Shown: positions 32,895 through 43,340, counted from the first letter of the stretch. The stretch: 64,000 nucleotides of DNA from Lucinisca nassula (GCA_963580285.1 OY757015.1:147620082-147684081); one strand, 5' to 3'. Translations and numbers: made by a program. The notes: generated by a model not told the origin, from the letters alone.

Positions 32895-33053
32895 ATCCCA
32901 ATTCAATAACAAACCAAGGAGTATTGTTGGACCACAATGACTCGGAGAGGTTCGAGTGTCGCTATGTGACAGTACGTGTGTACAACAGTCCAGCTATCAT
33001 GTTTTCTGGGATGACAGATACAGTTTTTGGGATGTGGAGTGCTCATGGTGAAG
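32895..33053 (+). CDS. PFAS: PFAS exon, glutaminase domain middle
   Basis: Third PFAS exon, 159 bp, phase 1 at both ends. The acceptor is TTTCTTTCCAG after a T-rich tract, the donor GAAG|GTGGGT. It encodes DPNSITNQGVLLDHNDSERF, then RYVTVRVYNSPAIMFSGM and GMWSAHGEG. The HNDSERFE segment and WSAHGEG are characteristic of PurL/PFAS GATase domains; the His-Gly-Glu-Gly loop sits near the active site in that family. The polypyrimidine tract lies between the exon and a MITE ending at 32876. Confidence 0.93.
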
Positions 33054-33128
33054 GTGGGTACTGCAGTCTTGACATAGTACAGCATACACTCATAGCAGAT
33101 TGAATGCATCTTAACCCATTTTGTACCA

Positions 33129-33190
33129 GACACACAGTGCAGGCCCAGATCAGAGGCCGCAGAACGCGGCGTCTGATCAGGGCCTACACT
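33129..33190. repeat. Palindromic repeat, CAGGCCCAGATCAGA type
   Basis: Arms CAGTGCAGGCCCAGATCAGA and its near-complement around GGCCGCAGAACGCGGC, preceded by the conserved lead CATTTTGTACCAGA. Confidence 0.6.
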
Positions 33191-33414
33191 GCAAAACGTT
33201 AGGCCATTTTTCTAATTTGGAAGAAAACAACATTACATTGAGGCGGTTTTGCCACTTCACTATACCCAATGTCATAACATTTTGAGTTGATTTAGTGTAC
33301 CATAATGATCCTAAGTATTGGGACAGACAAGCCTAAGCAAACAGTGCAGACTCGGATCAGACTGCTTTTTCACTGTTTCGGCTTCCGCCCATTTAAATTT
33401 ACTGCATGATGCTT

Positions 33415-33657
33415 CCACGCAGAGATGAAACCGACCACACACAAGTTCTGGAGGATCTAAGCCTGCTCAGGCATAGCGGCGCCAGTCACATCGTCCATGC
33501 TTATTAACCCTATTGGTTTCATTGGGTGACAGGGCTTGAGATGTCATTTCATCTCAATGTCAGGTAAAAGTCCCACAAAATTGGAAGGGACGTCTCCAAA
33601 TTGACCTATAGTGTTGACGGGGATGTTAAACCTCAAATCAAACAAACAAACAAACAA
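33415..33657 (+). mobile_element. SINE, near full length
   Basis: TGCTTCCACGCAGAGATGAA, GGCATAGCGGCGCCAG, then TTGGTTTCATTGGGTGACAG and tail GTTGACGGGGATGTTAAACC with a long AAAC repeat. The AAAC-rich tail indicates target-primed retrotransposition. Confidence 0.7.
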
Positions 33658-33902
33658 ATCCTTCACTGTTTGCTGTTGTGTGTGCACTTTTGGGACCCCT
33701 TGCTGGATGGTGAAACAAACTTGTTAAAATATTAGGAGAATTACAGCAGGTCCTCAAGGTGTCTGAAGTTTTAGGACTTTTACGGTACTTCTACACAACA
33801 CGTTTATAACAATTGTTGGATTCCAAAGCAGAAACCTTGTTTTTAAACCTCCGTGTTATATCCAAACAAAAATGTATAGGTTATATGGAAAAATACCATT
33901 TA

Positions 33903-34080
33903 CAGTCAAACCTGTCTTAGTGGCCACCTCTATTAAGCAAGCAACCTGTCTTAAGCAAGCAGGCATTTAGTTCCCGAAAAAGGCAAATGCATTAAAATTA
34001 ACCTGTATTAAGCAAGCGCCTGTGTTAAGCAAGCACATTTTCATTTTCCCTGAGGTGCTTGTTTAACACAGGCTGGACTG
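33903..34080. mobile_element. Pogo-like MITE, CAGTCAAACCTG termini
   Basis: 178 bp between TA (33901-33902) and TA (34081-34082), with imperfect inverted ends (CAGTCAAACCTGTCTTAG versus CAGTCCAGCCTGTGTTAA) and several TTAAGCAAGCA motifs. Confidence 0.75.
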
Positions 34081-34744
34081 TACTTTATAATCTATATATT
34101 TTTGGGCTCCATCTTAACCCATTTTGTGGAAGGGCCTCCATGGCCTAGTGGATAAGAGCACTGACTCTTTCTGATCATGGCCTACACTGTTTGCAAAATG
34201 TTCAGCCATTTTCAAAACATTTTTTTTAAAGACAGCAACCTTACACCCCTGATTTTGATAATAGACTCCTGCTGTTCTATGTCCAAAATTGTGTTGTAAT
34301 GAGTGTCCTGAAGAGGTTTAGGTAAACCAGCAATGTAAGCTTTTTCCGAAAACTGAGAAAAAAACAATATTGCAGAAATTATATTGGCCTTTGTTATAAA
34401 GCAACTACAAGAAATACTTGGTAAGTCACGCACATGCAGCATGATGCTCAGTTTAGGTACAAAAGTTTTACCCTTGTTCTGATATTAGAATATGATTACC
34501 CCTCAATTTGAAAACAGGTTAAAATCTAGGCCAGATGGTTCCTTCAGATCGGCTTTTGAAGAAGCCATCTGACCAGGATCTACAGTGTCATGCAGTTTAC
34601 AAATTTGAATAACTACATTATATGATTGGTTGAAAGTCAGAAACAGGTATGGTAAAATTAATTTATGCAGCAGGATAAGGGGTTAAGTTCTAATATGACA
34701 AGTGTGCCTTACAAACTGTTACATTTAATGCTTTTCTGCACTAG

Positions 34745-35064
34745 GTAAAATGGTATTCAAGACTCCAGAAATTCTAGAGCAGATGAAAGAGAAGAATCTT
34801 ATACCAGTCAGATATGTGGATGATGATAACCAGTCAACAATTTCATACCCATTCAACCCTAATGGTTCCCCTGATGGAGTTGCTGCCCTTTGTTCCCAAG
34901 ATGGCCGTCATCTTGCCATTATGCCTCACCCAGAGAGATGTTTTCTGCCATGGCAATGTCCCTGGTTGCCGTGGGAGATGAAGAATCAATGGGATGCTTC
35001 CCCTTGGTTCAAAATGTTCCAGAATGCCTTTGACTGGAGCATGAAACAAATACATGCTGTATAG
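34745..35064 (+). CDS. PFAS: PFAS last exon with His-Glu and stop
   Basis: Acceptor CTTTTCTGCACTAG. The exon completes GEG/KMVFKTPEIL and encodes VDDDNQSTISYPFNPNGSP, GVAALCSQDGRHLAIMPHPE and a Trp-rich tail ending DWSMKQIHAV with TAG at 35062-35064. In MPHPER the His codon is 34927-34929 and the Glu codon 34933-34935, completing the Cys-His-Glu triad begun in the second exon. NPNGSP and GRHLAIMPHPER are diagnostic of PurL/PFAS. The end of the protein lines up with the usual animal PFAS C terminus. No canonical AATAAA follows within 200 bp; GATAAA occurs at about 35198. Confidence 0.95.
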
Positions 35065-35260
35065 TGCTTTAAGACTTAGCAAGGAAATTGATCTCATAAT
35101 GATTGCCAACTGCTGTTTGCTTTTGCTCAAAGTATTCCTGGGAAATCCTTATGTGCCTTATATATGTTATTTTGTCATAACTGCCAACTCACAAGATAAA
35201 GGAGTTTGACTCACCCTTTTTCAACTCAGTCTAATTCTTTAGTCTAATTCTTTATAATTA

Positions 35261-35545
35261 TACCCCCGGCATACGAAGTATGCAATGGGGGTATATAGTT
35301 TTTGTTTTTTCCGTCTGTCTGTCCGTAAACAATTATTTTGTGTCAAAGATATCTCAGGAACTGCTTCACATAGAAACTTGAAATTTTGCACACATGATCA
35401 GTATGACTACTTGTATTGTGGGAAAGAAAATAAGGGCCAAGGGGTCAGGCCTTTTAGAGTTATTTCCCTTTGTAGTTCTTGTTTCAGCTGAGGCGATGGC
35501 CCTGGCCGGGGGTATACGTGCCCCACTGGGCACTTTGTCTAGTTT
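35261..35545 (+). mobile_element. Compact hairpin-capped element, TACCCCCGGC family
   Basis: Only 285 bp, so the architecture is easy to see: inverted ends TACCCCCGGC and GCCGGGGGTA, a 5' hairpin GGCATACGAAGTATGC, CCGTCTGTCTGTCCG, one tandem-type unit, a 3' hairpin GTGCCCCACTGGGCAC and GTCTAGTT. It lies just beyond the PFAS 3' UTR. Open frames across it are not genes. Confidence 0.7.
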
Positions 35546-35658
35546 AAACTTGTTCCATCTGCTGAAAAAATGTTGCCACACTCATTTCTGACTATCAACC
35601 AAACAAATTATAGGATTTATTGTATCCATTTGAATTCACAACCTTAATGACAAGCATT

Positions 35659-35811
35659 TGTAACAGGTGAAAAAATGCTAATCACCTTAACCCGGCCGGG
35701 GATCGAACCCTGTCCCCCAGATCGACAGGCCAACACTCTACCCCGTCGCTATAAAAGCCGGCTTGTACCACAAGGCAGTACAAGTGTGCTATTTACCTAT
35801 ACCCTATGACA
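35659..35811 (-). repeat. LTR with tRNA-Asp-like pol III cassette
   Basis: 153 bp. On the minus strand it contains CCGGCTTTTATAGCGACGGG, GGCCTGTCGATC and GGGTTCGATCCCCGGCCGG. The last includes a perfect B box (GGTTCGATCCC), and the CCGGC/GCCGG acceptor arms pair. The closest tRNA by eye is tRNA-Asp(GTC). It ends with a small AGGTGA/TCACC hairpin. Confidence 0.6.
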
Positions 35812-35907
35812 TTCTCCCCCTCCACATTGAAATTCGTCCGAGAATCACGTGAAATGATTGTCAAGGAGTTCTAATGCACAAGTGGGTTATTTACGGTGGG
35901 CGCCAAA

Positions 35908-36410
35908 TGTAACAGGTGATAAAATCCTATCACCTTTACCCGGCCGGGGATCTAACCCCGGCTGCCAGATTGGTAAGCAAACACTCTACACATTGCTATA
36001 AAAGCCCGCTTGTACCGCAAGGCAGTGCAAGTGTGCTATATATCTTTATTATACCTCACGCGATTTTACCATACAAAACGCTCATAGACCAGAGGGTGAT
36101 AATTTTTACTATCCCATGCGATATTAAACTATCACATGCGCAAAAATGATGCGCGTACGGTTCAATTTTTCAGGGTGATAATATCACATGCGCAAAAATG
36201 ATGCGCGTACGGTTCAATTCATCAGGGTGATAATAAGTTCGGTATAATAAAATAAATATCACATTTCTGAGAGGGTGATAGTAAGAATGTTCACCCTGAG
36301 GAAATGATTATCGACCGAGGCGAAGCCTCGGTCGATAATCATTTCCTCAGGGTGAACATTCTTACTATCACCCTCTCAGAAATGTGATATTTATATAATA
36401 CCCTATGACA
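35908..36410 (-). repeat. Second LTR, interrupted by a palindromic insertion
   Basis: Matches the first LTR from TGTAACAGGTGATAAAATCC to GTGCTATATATC and again at TACCCTATGACA. Between them (about 36047-36394) is inserted sequence holding two direct repeats with ATGATGCGCGTACGGTTCAA and a 143-bp palindrome. The B box is changed to GGTTAGATCCC. Confidence 0.6.
36252..36394. repeat. Perfect 70-bp palindrome with 3-base loop
   Basis: Left arm 36252-36321 and right arm 36325-36394 are exact reverse complements around GAA. The arms start ATAAATATCACATTTCTGAG and end TCGACCGAGGC. No mismatch was found. Confidence 0.92.
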
Positions 36411-36411
36411 T

Positions 36412-36475
36412 ATTGCAGATCCTGATCAGATGGCTTCTTCAGAAACCATCTAACCTGGATCTACACTGATTGCAA
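36412..36475. repeat. Palindromic repeat, GATCAGATGGCTTC type
   Basis: GCAGATCCTGATCAGATGGC and the imperfect complement. Its left edge abuts the miniature LTR element, which therefore probably inserted into this repeat. Confidence 0.5.
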
Positions 36476-36813
36476 AGATAGGGATTGTAATGTTCAGGAG
36501 GGTAAGGGTTAAGTTAAAATTAAAAGAAATCTAAAGAGTTTTGAAATCTCGCTCTTTATTTCAAAAATGAAATGCTTGAGGGCATCATATCTATGTGTCT
36601 TTGAATTGAACACCCTTAAATACCTAAACATAATGAGTTTTACATAGCTAAGTTTTGGGACAGATAGGCCCAAGTAAACCATGCAGACCCAGATCAGACC
36701 AGACTAATTTAGGATTTTAGTAGCAATCTGATCAGGATCTACAATGTATGCCATTATGTCTGCATCTTTAAGACTCCTGGATCGTGAAAAAAAAATGTTT
36801 ATATTTTAGAAAA

Positions 36814-37032
36814 GGGCCTCCATGGCCTAGTGGATAAGAGCGCTCCCTTAATCATTAGATCTTACCGCTGTGGGTTTGAGCCTGGCTTGGATCACCTGAG
36901 ACGCCAAGTTCTGCAATGGAAGGTCAGGTGGTTTTTCTCCGGGTACTCCGGTTTTCCCCCACCTCTGATTGACCATAAGCTGGATATTAGTGACATAATA
37001 TTGAAAGGGCTTTAAAACCAAAACCAAAAAAT
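36814..37032 (+). mobile_element. tRNA-derived SINE (TGGCCTAGTGG head)
   Basis: Head with A box TGGCCTAGTGGATAAGAG and B box GGGTTTGAGCC, body TCCGGGTACTCCGGTTTTCC, tail GGGCTTTAAAACCAAAACC. It sits between ATTTTAG repeats in the tail of a palindromic MITE. A reverse-strand partial copy lies at 59710-59818 and a head fragment at 34133. Confidence 0.75.
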
Positions 37033-37105
37033 AAATTTAGGACAATTTCACCAAGTCCTCATGGTGTCTGAATTTTTAGGATTTTTATGGTACTTTACAT
37101 ATTAA

Positions 37106-37325
37106 GGGGAATGGGAACACCTGGCAGATTATTCCGCCATTTTTCAAAGGAAAACAACTTTCGGGACTTCCTGTTTGCTTTACAATAAGCCCTGTCGCAC
37201 TGAAAAAGGGGTCTACTCTTAAAGGAAAGAATTAAATTCTTTCCTTTAAGAGTTGACCCCTATTTACATGGGAGACAAAAATACTTTTGCAGGAGTTGCC
37301 TCCCCTGAAGGTGTTCCCATTCCCC
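37106..37325. mobile_element. TTAA-flanked MITE, GGGGAATGGGAACACC termini
   Basis: 220 bp between TTAA (37102-37105) and TTAA (37326-37329). The ends are exact inverted repeats GGGGAATGGGAACACC. An internal palindrome AAAGGAAAGAATTAAATTC lies at its centre. TTAA target points to a piggyBac-type transposase acting in trans. Confidence 0.85.
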
Positions 37326-37368
37326 TTAAAGAAAAAAAAAGGAATTTGCAAAAGTATATCTTATTTTT

Positions 37369-38598
37369 AGCTCGTCTGTTTTTTGAAAAAAAACTTTCGA
37401 GCTATTGTCATCACTCCGGCGTCTGCGTAGTCGTCCTGAGTCGTCCTGCGTCGTTCCAAAAAAACTTAACCTTGGCTATAACTTAAAAAGTATTAGACCT
37501 AGCCTCATGAAACTTCATACACACACTCATCATCACAAGAGCTACATTTTGACCAAGGACCATAACAACATTGTTGATTTTGGCTGAATTATCTCCCCTT
37601 TTCCAATTTTTTTCTGAAACACATTTTTTGCTCTCATTTTAATACTATTCACAACAGAGCCTTCAAACTTCACATGAATGTTCCTTGGGACAAGACCTTT
37701 TCAGTGATACCACACTTTTTGATCTGTGACCTTGACCTTTGAACTTTGACCTATTTTTCGAAAATTTAACCGAAAACCTTAACCTTGACCATATTTCCAA
37801 AAGTATTTGGCCTACCTTCATGAAACTTCATACACATACTCACCATCACAAGAGCTACATTCCCTACAAGTTTTATAACTCCATCTTGCAATTTGATTGA
37901 ATTATCTCCCCTTTTCTCTCCGTTTTTTTTTAAATTGTTTTTGTCTCTTATTTCAATACTATTCACAACAGAGCCTTCCAACTTCACGTGAATGTTCCTT
38001 GGGACAAGACCTTTTCAGTCATACCAGGCTTTTTGACCTGTGACCTTGACCTTTGAACTTTGACCTATTTTTCGAAAAATTAACCAAAAAACTTAACCTT
38101 GACCATATTTCCAAAAGTATTTGGCCTACCTTCATGAAACTTCATACACATACTTACCATCACAAGAGCTACATTCCCTACAAGTTTTATAACTCCATCT
38201 TGCAATTTGATTGAATTATCTCCCCTTTTCTCACCATTTTTTTTTTTAAATTGTTTTTGTCTCTTATTTCAATACTATTCACAACAGAGCCTTCCAACTT
38301 CACATGAATGTTCCTTGGGACAAGACCTTTTCAGTCATACCACGCTTTTTGACCTGTGACCTTGACCTTTGAACTTTGACCTATTTTTCGAAAAATTAAC
38401 CAAAAAACTTAACCTTGACCATATTTCCAAAAGTATTTGGCCTACCTTCATGAAACTTCATACACATACTCACCATCACAAGAGCTACATTCCCTACAAG
38501 TTTTATAACTCCATCTTGCAATTTGATTTGACTTAGAACTTTTGTTTTCTAAAAGAAACTGCAGACGAGCGTTGGCACCCGCTTGCGGTGCTCTTGTT
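37369..38598 (+). mobile_element. Hairpin-capped element, AGCTCGTCTG family
   Basis: Inverted ends AGCTCGTCTG and CAGACGAGCG, 5' hairpin arm CTTTCGAGCT, CGTCCTGAGTCGTCC, then tandem units of about 312 bp (ACCTTGACCATATTTCC at 37785, 38096, 38412) and a 3' hairpin GCACCCGCTTGCGGTGC with CTCTTGTT. Confidence 0.7.
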
Positions 38599-38867
38599 CT
38601 TGTTTATGGTTCCTGATATTATGGATATTTCTTAGAACATTTTTGAGGTGGTTCTACCAAACAGCCACAGCCAAAAAGTGGAGGATAAATGAGAAGAAAA
38701 CTACCACAAGTTTTCTCTGAAAAATGTCACTCATACTGCCATGTAAGCTACCTTGATCTCAGTTTATGAAAATTGACTACACTGTGTTCATATTGTAACC
38801 ACCATAGTGTGTTCAGTAGAGTGTTTTGGTATTATTCATTGTTGACATTTCATTACGATAATACACC

Positions 38868-39117
38868 CATGTGACATAGTGCTTTTTTTCACATCTCCAA
38901 AATGGCTACTTTTCCAATGAAAATCTGTGATATTTTTTCTTATTTATTCTGCAAACATAAGTTGTGGGTAATCGTTAGAACCGCTCCATTGAAGCGGTTC
39001 TAACGAGTATCCACAACCTATGTATTGGACCAGAAGTAAGAAAAATAATGTATACCCTCGTAAACCCCAGTTTTCTGTTTAGTAGGGTGTTCATTTCATG
39101 GACTTGTTCATGTGATT
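38868..39117 (+). mobile_element. MITE with palindromic core
   Basis: Same flanks as 6724-7006 (CTCCAAAATGGCTACTTTTC, AAACCCCAGTTTTCTGT, TTGTTCATGTGAT). The core 38955-39023 has compensating changes: CCGCTCC on one arm and GAAGCGG on the other keep most pairing. Confidence 0.7.
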
Positions 39118-39292
39118 TTTGTGATTTGTTTCAGCAGAAACAATTGAAATATCAAGCCTGATTGTCTTGGGAAAAAAATGTTAAACCTTAAGATGCCGAG
39201 AAAAACTATATCTGAAAATGTTGTCTGCTTATGTCGTCTTATGTCATCTGCTGAATTTTTTTGCAAACTTTTTGAAAGTATTTTTGCATACA

Positions 39293-39364
39293 GGCAAACA
39301 GTGTATGCCAAAATCAGACTATCAGACTGCTCCTACAGTCTGGTCTGGGTCAACACTGTTTGCA
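39293..39364. repeat. Palindromic repeat, GCAAACAGTG type, diverged
   Basis: AGGCAAACAGTGTATGCC and GTCAACACTGTTTGC surround AGACTGCTCCTACAGTCT. Confidence 0.55.
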
Positions 39365-39486
39365 AAAAATTACTTCTAAGTGTATCCGACAGATGGCAAA
39401 GCAGACGACAATAGTTGTGATAGGCATTTTATGGGTTAATGAGTATATTAGAAAATGTCATCTTCTGGTTTTGTTCCTTGTGCTTA

Positions 39487-39650
39487 GGGGGAAAACTGCC
39501 TTGAAAATTGTCATTTGGGGAGGTAAATCAGCGGTTTAAGGGTCAGAAATTTAACAGTGACGCGCCAGCAGAGCTGTAAAAAGTGAATGTGCGACCTTAA
39601 AACTGATGATTTACTTCTCCGAAAGACAATTTTCAATGCAGTTATCCCCC
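39487..39650. mobile_element. Foldback MITE with inverted repeats of about 50 bp
   Basis: The left arm starts GGGGGAAAACTGCCTTGAAA and the right arm reversed starts GGGGGATAACTGCATTGAAA. Similarity runs about 50 bp through GTAAATCA. Total 164 bp; no coding sequence. Confidence 0.7.
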
Positions 39651-39841
39651 ATTCTAATGCACTTATTCAGTTGTTTTGTTAAAAATTGTACTAAATTGCT
39701 CAAATCGGCTTGTACTGTGAGCTGCGTAAAACCAAGTGCTTTCCAATGAAAAGCGACATTACACCATGATGTAGGGTTTCCGACTATATCACGGGGATAG
39801 ACTTTCGCAAATTTTTGACATTTTCCAATCAAATGTCGCAT

Positions 39842-40140
39842 TACATAGGCAGCATACCTGTGATATCTCCCGGATCATGCGGGAGGCTCCCGCATTTGAA
39901 GCATACCTCCCGCTCTCCCGTCCGGGAGACGGAATCTCCCGCATTTGCAATTTTCCTGTCCCCGATCAATTTGCGGTAAACGGTAACAGACTTAAAATTT
40001 TCACTGCTGAAGGCAATTAACCATAAGCAGGAGAATATATCGGACACATAACGGTATACATCAACTACAAAAAAGCCGATAATCCTTTCTGTCTCAGTTG
40101 ACTGCACAGAATAAACATGATCTGGCTGCCAGTAAAGATT
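39842..40140. other. Unidentified repeat with CTCCCGCATTTG motifs
   Basis: Contains CATACCTGTGATATCTCCCG and repeated CTCCCGCATTTG. A related piece in inverse orientation lies at about 43105-43225 (CTCCCTCAT motifs, ATCACAGGTATGAGG), on the other side of the element 40539-42524. No function proposed. Confidence 0.35.
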
Positions 40141-40538
40141 ATATAAGCTAACGTAATTTATTTACGGTGCATCTGCACTCAGTAGTTTTGCACGGTGATA
40201 CTAACAGTTCTATTTCACTTATATTTAGCCTAGATTTAATTGAATTGTGCGTTTATTTTCCCATTTTTTGTTTATCACTGTTTGTTCCTTTTATATCACT
40301 CTCCCATATGTCGTTTTTTAAATTTTATGTACACTTAGAAATTTTGATTTTGAAAGTGGAAAATAGTTTTAATTTACCAATCAATAACGAGTAATTACTA
40401 AAAGTCATGAAATCAACAGCAGATTTTCTTATTTGGAAATTGCTCCCCTTGAGTAAGCTTTGTACAAGTACTGTATTTAAAAAAAATTGTGACCGGGAAC
40501 TTCATGTTAGTGAAATCTATCATTAGTGTGCATTTATT

Positions 40539-42524
40539 AGCTCACCTGACCGAAGGTCATGGTGAGCTTTTGTGACTGTGAGATGTCCGGCGTCGTCGTG
40601 CATCGTCCGTCGAGCGTCGTCCGTGCGTAATATTTTCTTGTGAACACACCAGAGGTCACAGTTTTAGGCCAATCATCATAAAACTTGGCCAGAATGATCA
40701 CCATGACAATATCTCGGTCAAGTTCTAATGTGGGTCATGTGGGGTCAAAAGTAGGTCAGTAGGTCAAATCATATAAAAACTTTGTGAACATACTAGAGGC
40801 CACAGTTTTAGTCTGATCATCATTAAACTTGCTCAGAATTATCATCTTAACAATATCTCGATTAAGTTCGAATATGGGTCATGTCGGGTCAAAAAGTAGG
40901 TTAGTAAGTCAAATCATAGAGAAACCTTGTGAACACACTAGAGGCCACCGTTTTGGACCAATCATCATCAATTTATCTCAGAATGATCATCTTGACAATA
41001 TCTCTGTCATGTCATAGAAAAACCTTGTGAACACACTAGAGGCCACAGTTTTAGTCTGATCATCATCAAACTTGCTAAGAATGACCATCTTGACAATATC
41101 TAAATAAATTTCGAAAATGGGTCATGTTGGGTCAAAATGTAGGTCAGTAGGTCAAACCATTGAAAAACCTTGTGAACATACTAGAGGCCAAAATTTTGGT
41201 CCAATGATCATTAATCTGAATGATCATCTTGACAATATCTCAGTTTGAATATGGATCATGTTGGGTCAAAAAGTAGGTCAGTAGATCAAATTGAAGAAAA
41301 ACCTTGTCAACACACTAGAGGCCACAGATTTAATCTGATTTTCATCAACTTGCTCAGAAAGCTCATCTTGACAATATCTAAGTCAAGTTCGGCAAAAAGT
41401 AGGTCAGTAGGTCAAATCATTAATAAACCTTGTGAACAAACTAGAGGCTACAGTTTTAGTCCGATCATCATCAAACTTGCTCAGAATGATCTTCTTGACA
41501 ATATCTCGGTTAAGTTCGAATATGGGTCATGTCGGGTCAAAAAGTAGGTCAGTAGGTTAACTCATAGAAAAACGTTCTGAATACACTAGAGGCCACAATT
41601 TTAGTCGGATTATCATCAAACTTGCTCAGAATGATCGTCTTCACAATATCTTGATCAAGTTTAAAAATCAAAAAGTAGATTGTTAGGTTATTTTGTCATA
41701 ACAGTGGATCCGTTTAAGATAGAGCCTGCATATTTGGCATGTAGGTTCCTTGTGACGAGAGCTTCCCCTCATTAAAAAATGACCTGTAACCTTGACATGT
41801 GACCTTCTTTATCATCACTTTTGAACCATTTGAGATAGTGCCTTCATATTTGGAACGTTTGTTCTGTTTGACAAGGACTTCCCACCCATACAAACATTTT
41901 GACCTGTGACCTTGACCTTTGACCTACTTAATCATAACTTTTGAACTATTTGGGATAGAGCCTTCATATTTGGCATGTGTGTTCCTTCTGACAAGGGCCT
42001 CCCACCCATACACACAATTTTTCCTGCGACCTTGACCTTTGACCTACTTCCCCATAACTTTTGAGCCATTTGAGATAGAGCCTTCATATATGGCATGTAG
42101 GCTCCTTGTGACAAGGGCTTCCCACACATACAACATTTTTGACCTGTGACCTTGACCTTTGACCTTTTTTGTCAAAACTTTTGAACCATTTAAATTAACA
42201 CAGAGCCTTCATAATTGATATATAAGTTCCTTGTGACAAGGTCTTCCCACTCATGCAAACAATTTTGACCTTGACCTGTGACATACTTAATCATAACTTT
42301 TGAACCATTTGAGATGGAGCCTTCATATTTGGCATGTATATTCCTTGTGAGAGGGGCTTCCCACTCATACAAAAAGTTTGACCTTGACCTACTTTATCAT
42401 AACTTTTGAACCATTTGAGACAGGTCCTTTATATTTGGCATGCATGCTCCTTCTGACAAGGCACCATACTATATTACCTACCATTTCATTTCTTCAGTGT
42501 GGATCAGGTGAGCGATCCAGGGCA
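40539..42524 (+). mobile_element. Hairpin-capped element, AGCTCACCTGACC family, second copy
   Basis: The first 100 bp match 10818 onward (AGCTCACCTGACCGAAGG, CGGCGTCGTCGTGC). The first array is the same unit type as 10910-11620. The second array differs: units with CCTTCATATTTGGCATGT and TTGACCTGTGACCTTGACC. The 3' end TCAGGTGAGCGATCCAGGGC is cut short inside the terminal hairpin. Confidence 0.65.
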
Positions 42525-43260
42525 TGATTAAATCAAGGTTTGGATGTAACAAAATTTACATTTTAAACAAATAAAGACAGCATTTTTTACCTTGGATTCT
42601 CACTATGTTTTTGGGGCCAACCTGAACAATTGTTATCAAATGGTATTAATTTCAGCATGGACTGCTTTGCCTATACATGTATTTATGAACAGGGTGTTCT
42701 GAGAAAGGCCAAAAAAGTTGCCTGCGCAGACTATATGAAGGAGTGTAAATAGTGCTAGAAGTAATGCTTATCATTGAAGAGAACTTTGTGCTGTGGGTCT
42801 GTTCAGTAGCAGTAAAACCCAGCACTGGATAAAGAGAAGGACTGGAAACATTTTAGGATATCTTTTCTAATCAAGTATTTCTACACTAAAGCATGTTGCG
42901 GGTACTTTCAACAATCAGGTGATTCTGACAAATACCCACAACATCACATCAATGGACTTGTGGTCACAGCATTGTTTGTAAACAACCTACAACTTGCTAT
43001 TTCGAAATTAAACTTGACAAAATATGTTAATATCATTTTAATTTAGTAGTTCCAGTTCCTTTGTACATCTAAACCACAAAAAAATCACTAGAAAAAAAAA
43101 CACTTAAACATGCCGTCAGAAAGTCTCCCTCATTGGGACCCCAATCTCCCTCATCTGAGAAGCAAATCTCCCTCATAGTCCACATAAAATTATCACAGGT
43201 ATGAGGCAGGTGCATTAGAATTAATGTTTTAACCCATTGCATGCGGGAAACCCCTAAAGG
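42525..43260. other. Intergenic, decayed MITE pieces
   Basis: About 42893-42945 is a decayed copy of the palindromic core (GTTGCGGGTACTTTC, AAATACCCACAAC). Otherwise nothing recognised. Confidence 0.4.
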
Positions 43261-43267
43261 GGTACCT

Positions 43268-43340
43268 AGGCAAACAGTGCAGGCCCAGATCAGATGCTGC
43301 AGAACGTGGCGTCTGATCAGGGCCTACTCTATTTGCAGAA
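43268..43340. repeat. Palindromic repeat, CAAACAGTGCAGGCCC type
   Basis: Arms CAAACAGTGCAGGCCCAGA and GATCAGGGCCTACT around TGCTGCAGAACGTGGCGTC. Followed by the conserved lead TACGAAAAGGGTTAA (reverse form of the lead at 5565 and 57590). Confidence 0.6.

Larger units (their letters stand above)
33054..34744 (+). other. PFAS last intron, 1.7 kb
   Basis: GT-AG phase 1 intron. It contains palindromic repeats (33129-33190, 34540-34590), a SINE (33415-33657), a pogo-like MITE (33903-34080) and a fragment of a tRNA-derived SINE head (34133-34168). Confidence 0.85.
35659..36410 (-). mobile_element. Miniature LTR retroelement (TRIM-like) with tRNA-like LTRs
   Basis: Two similar LTR-like repeats (35659-35811 and 35908-36410) start TG and end CA and enclose only 96 bp. 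On the minus strand the first repeat is followed, after two bases, by TGGCGCCC (35898-35905), which matches the 3' end of tRNA-Lys as used for priming. The second repeat is immediately preceded by the purine tract GGAGGGGGAGAA (35812-35823). These are the PBS and PPT of LTR elements with no coding region between. Clear target duplications were not found. Confidence 0.65.

Noticed and set aside
35065..35260. Search for a canonical PFAS polyadenylation signal
   Set aside because: No AATAAA was found before the next element; GATAAA at about 35198 is too weak to annotate as a signal without transcript data.
39601..39628. CTGATGATTTACTTCTCCGA-like text resembling a hammerhead core
   Set aside because: The segment between CTGATGA and GAAA cannot form stem II, and no cleavage-site strand pairs with the upstream sequence.
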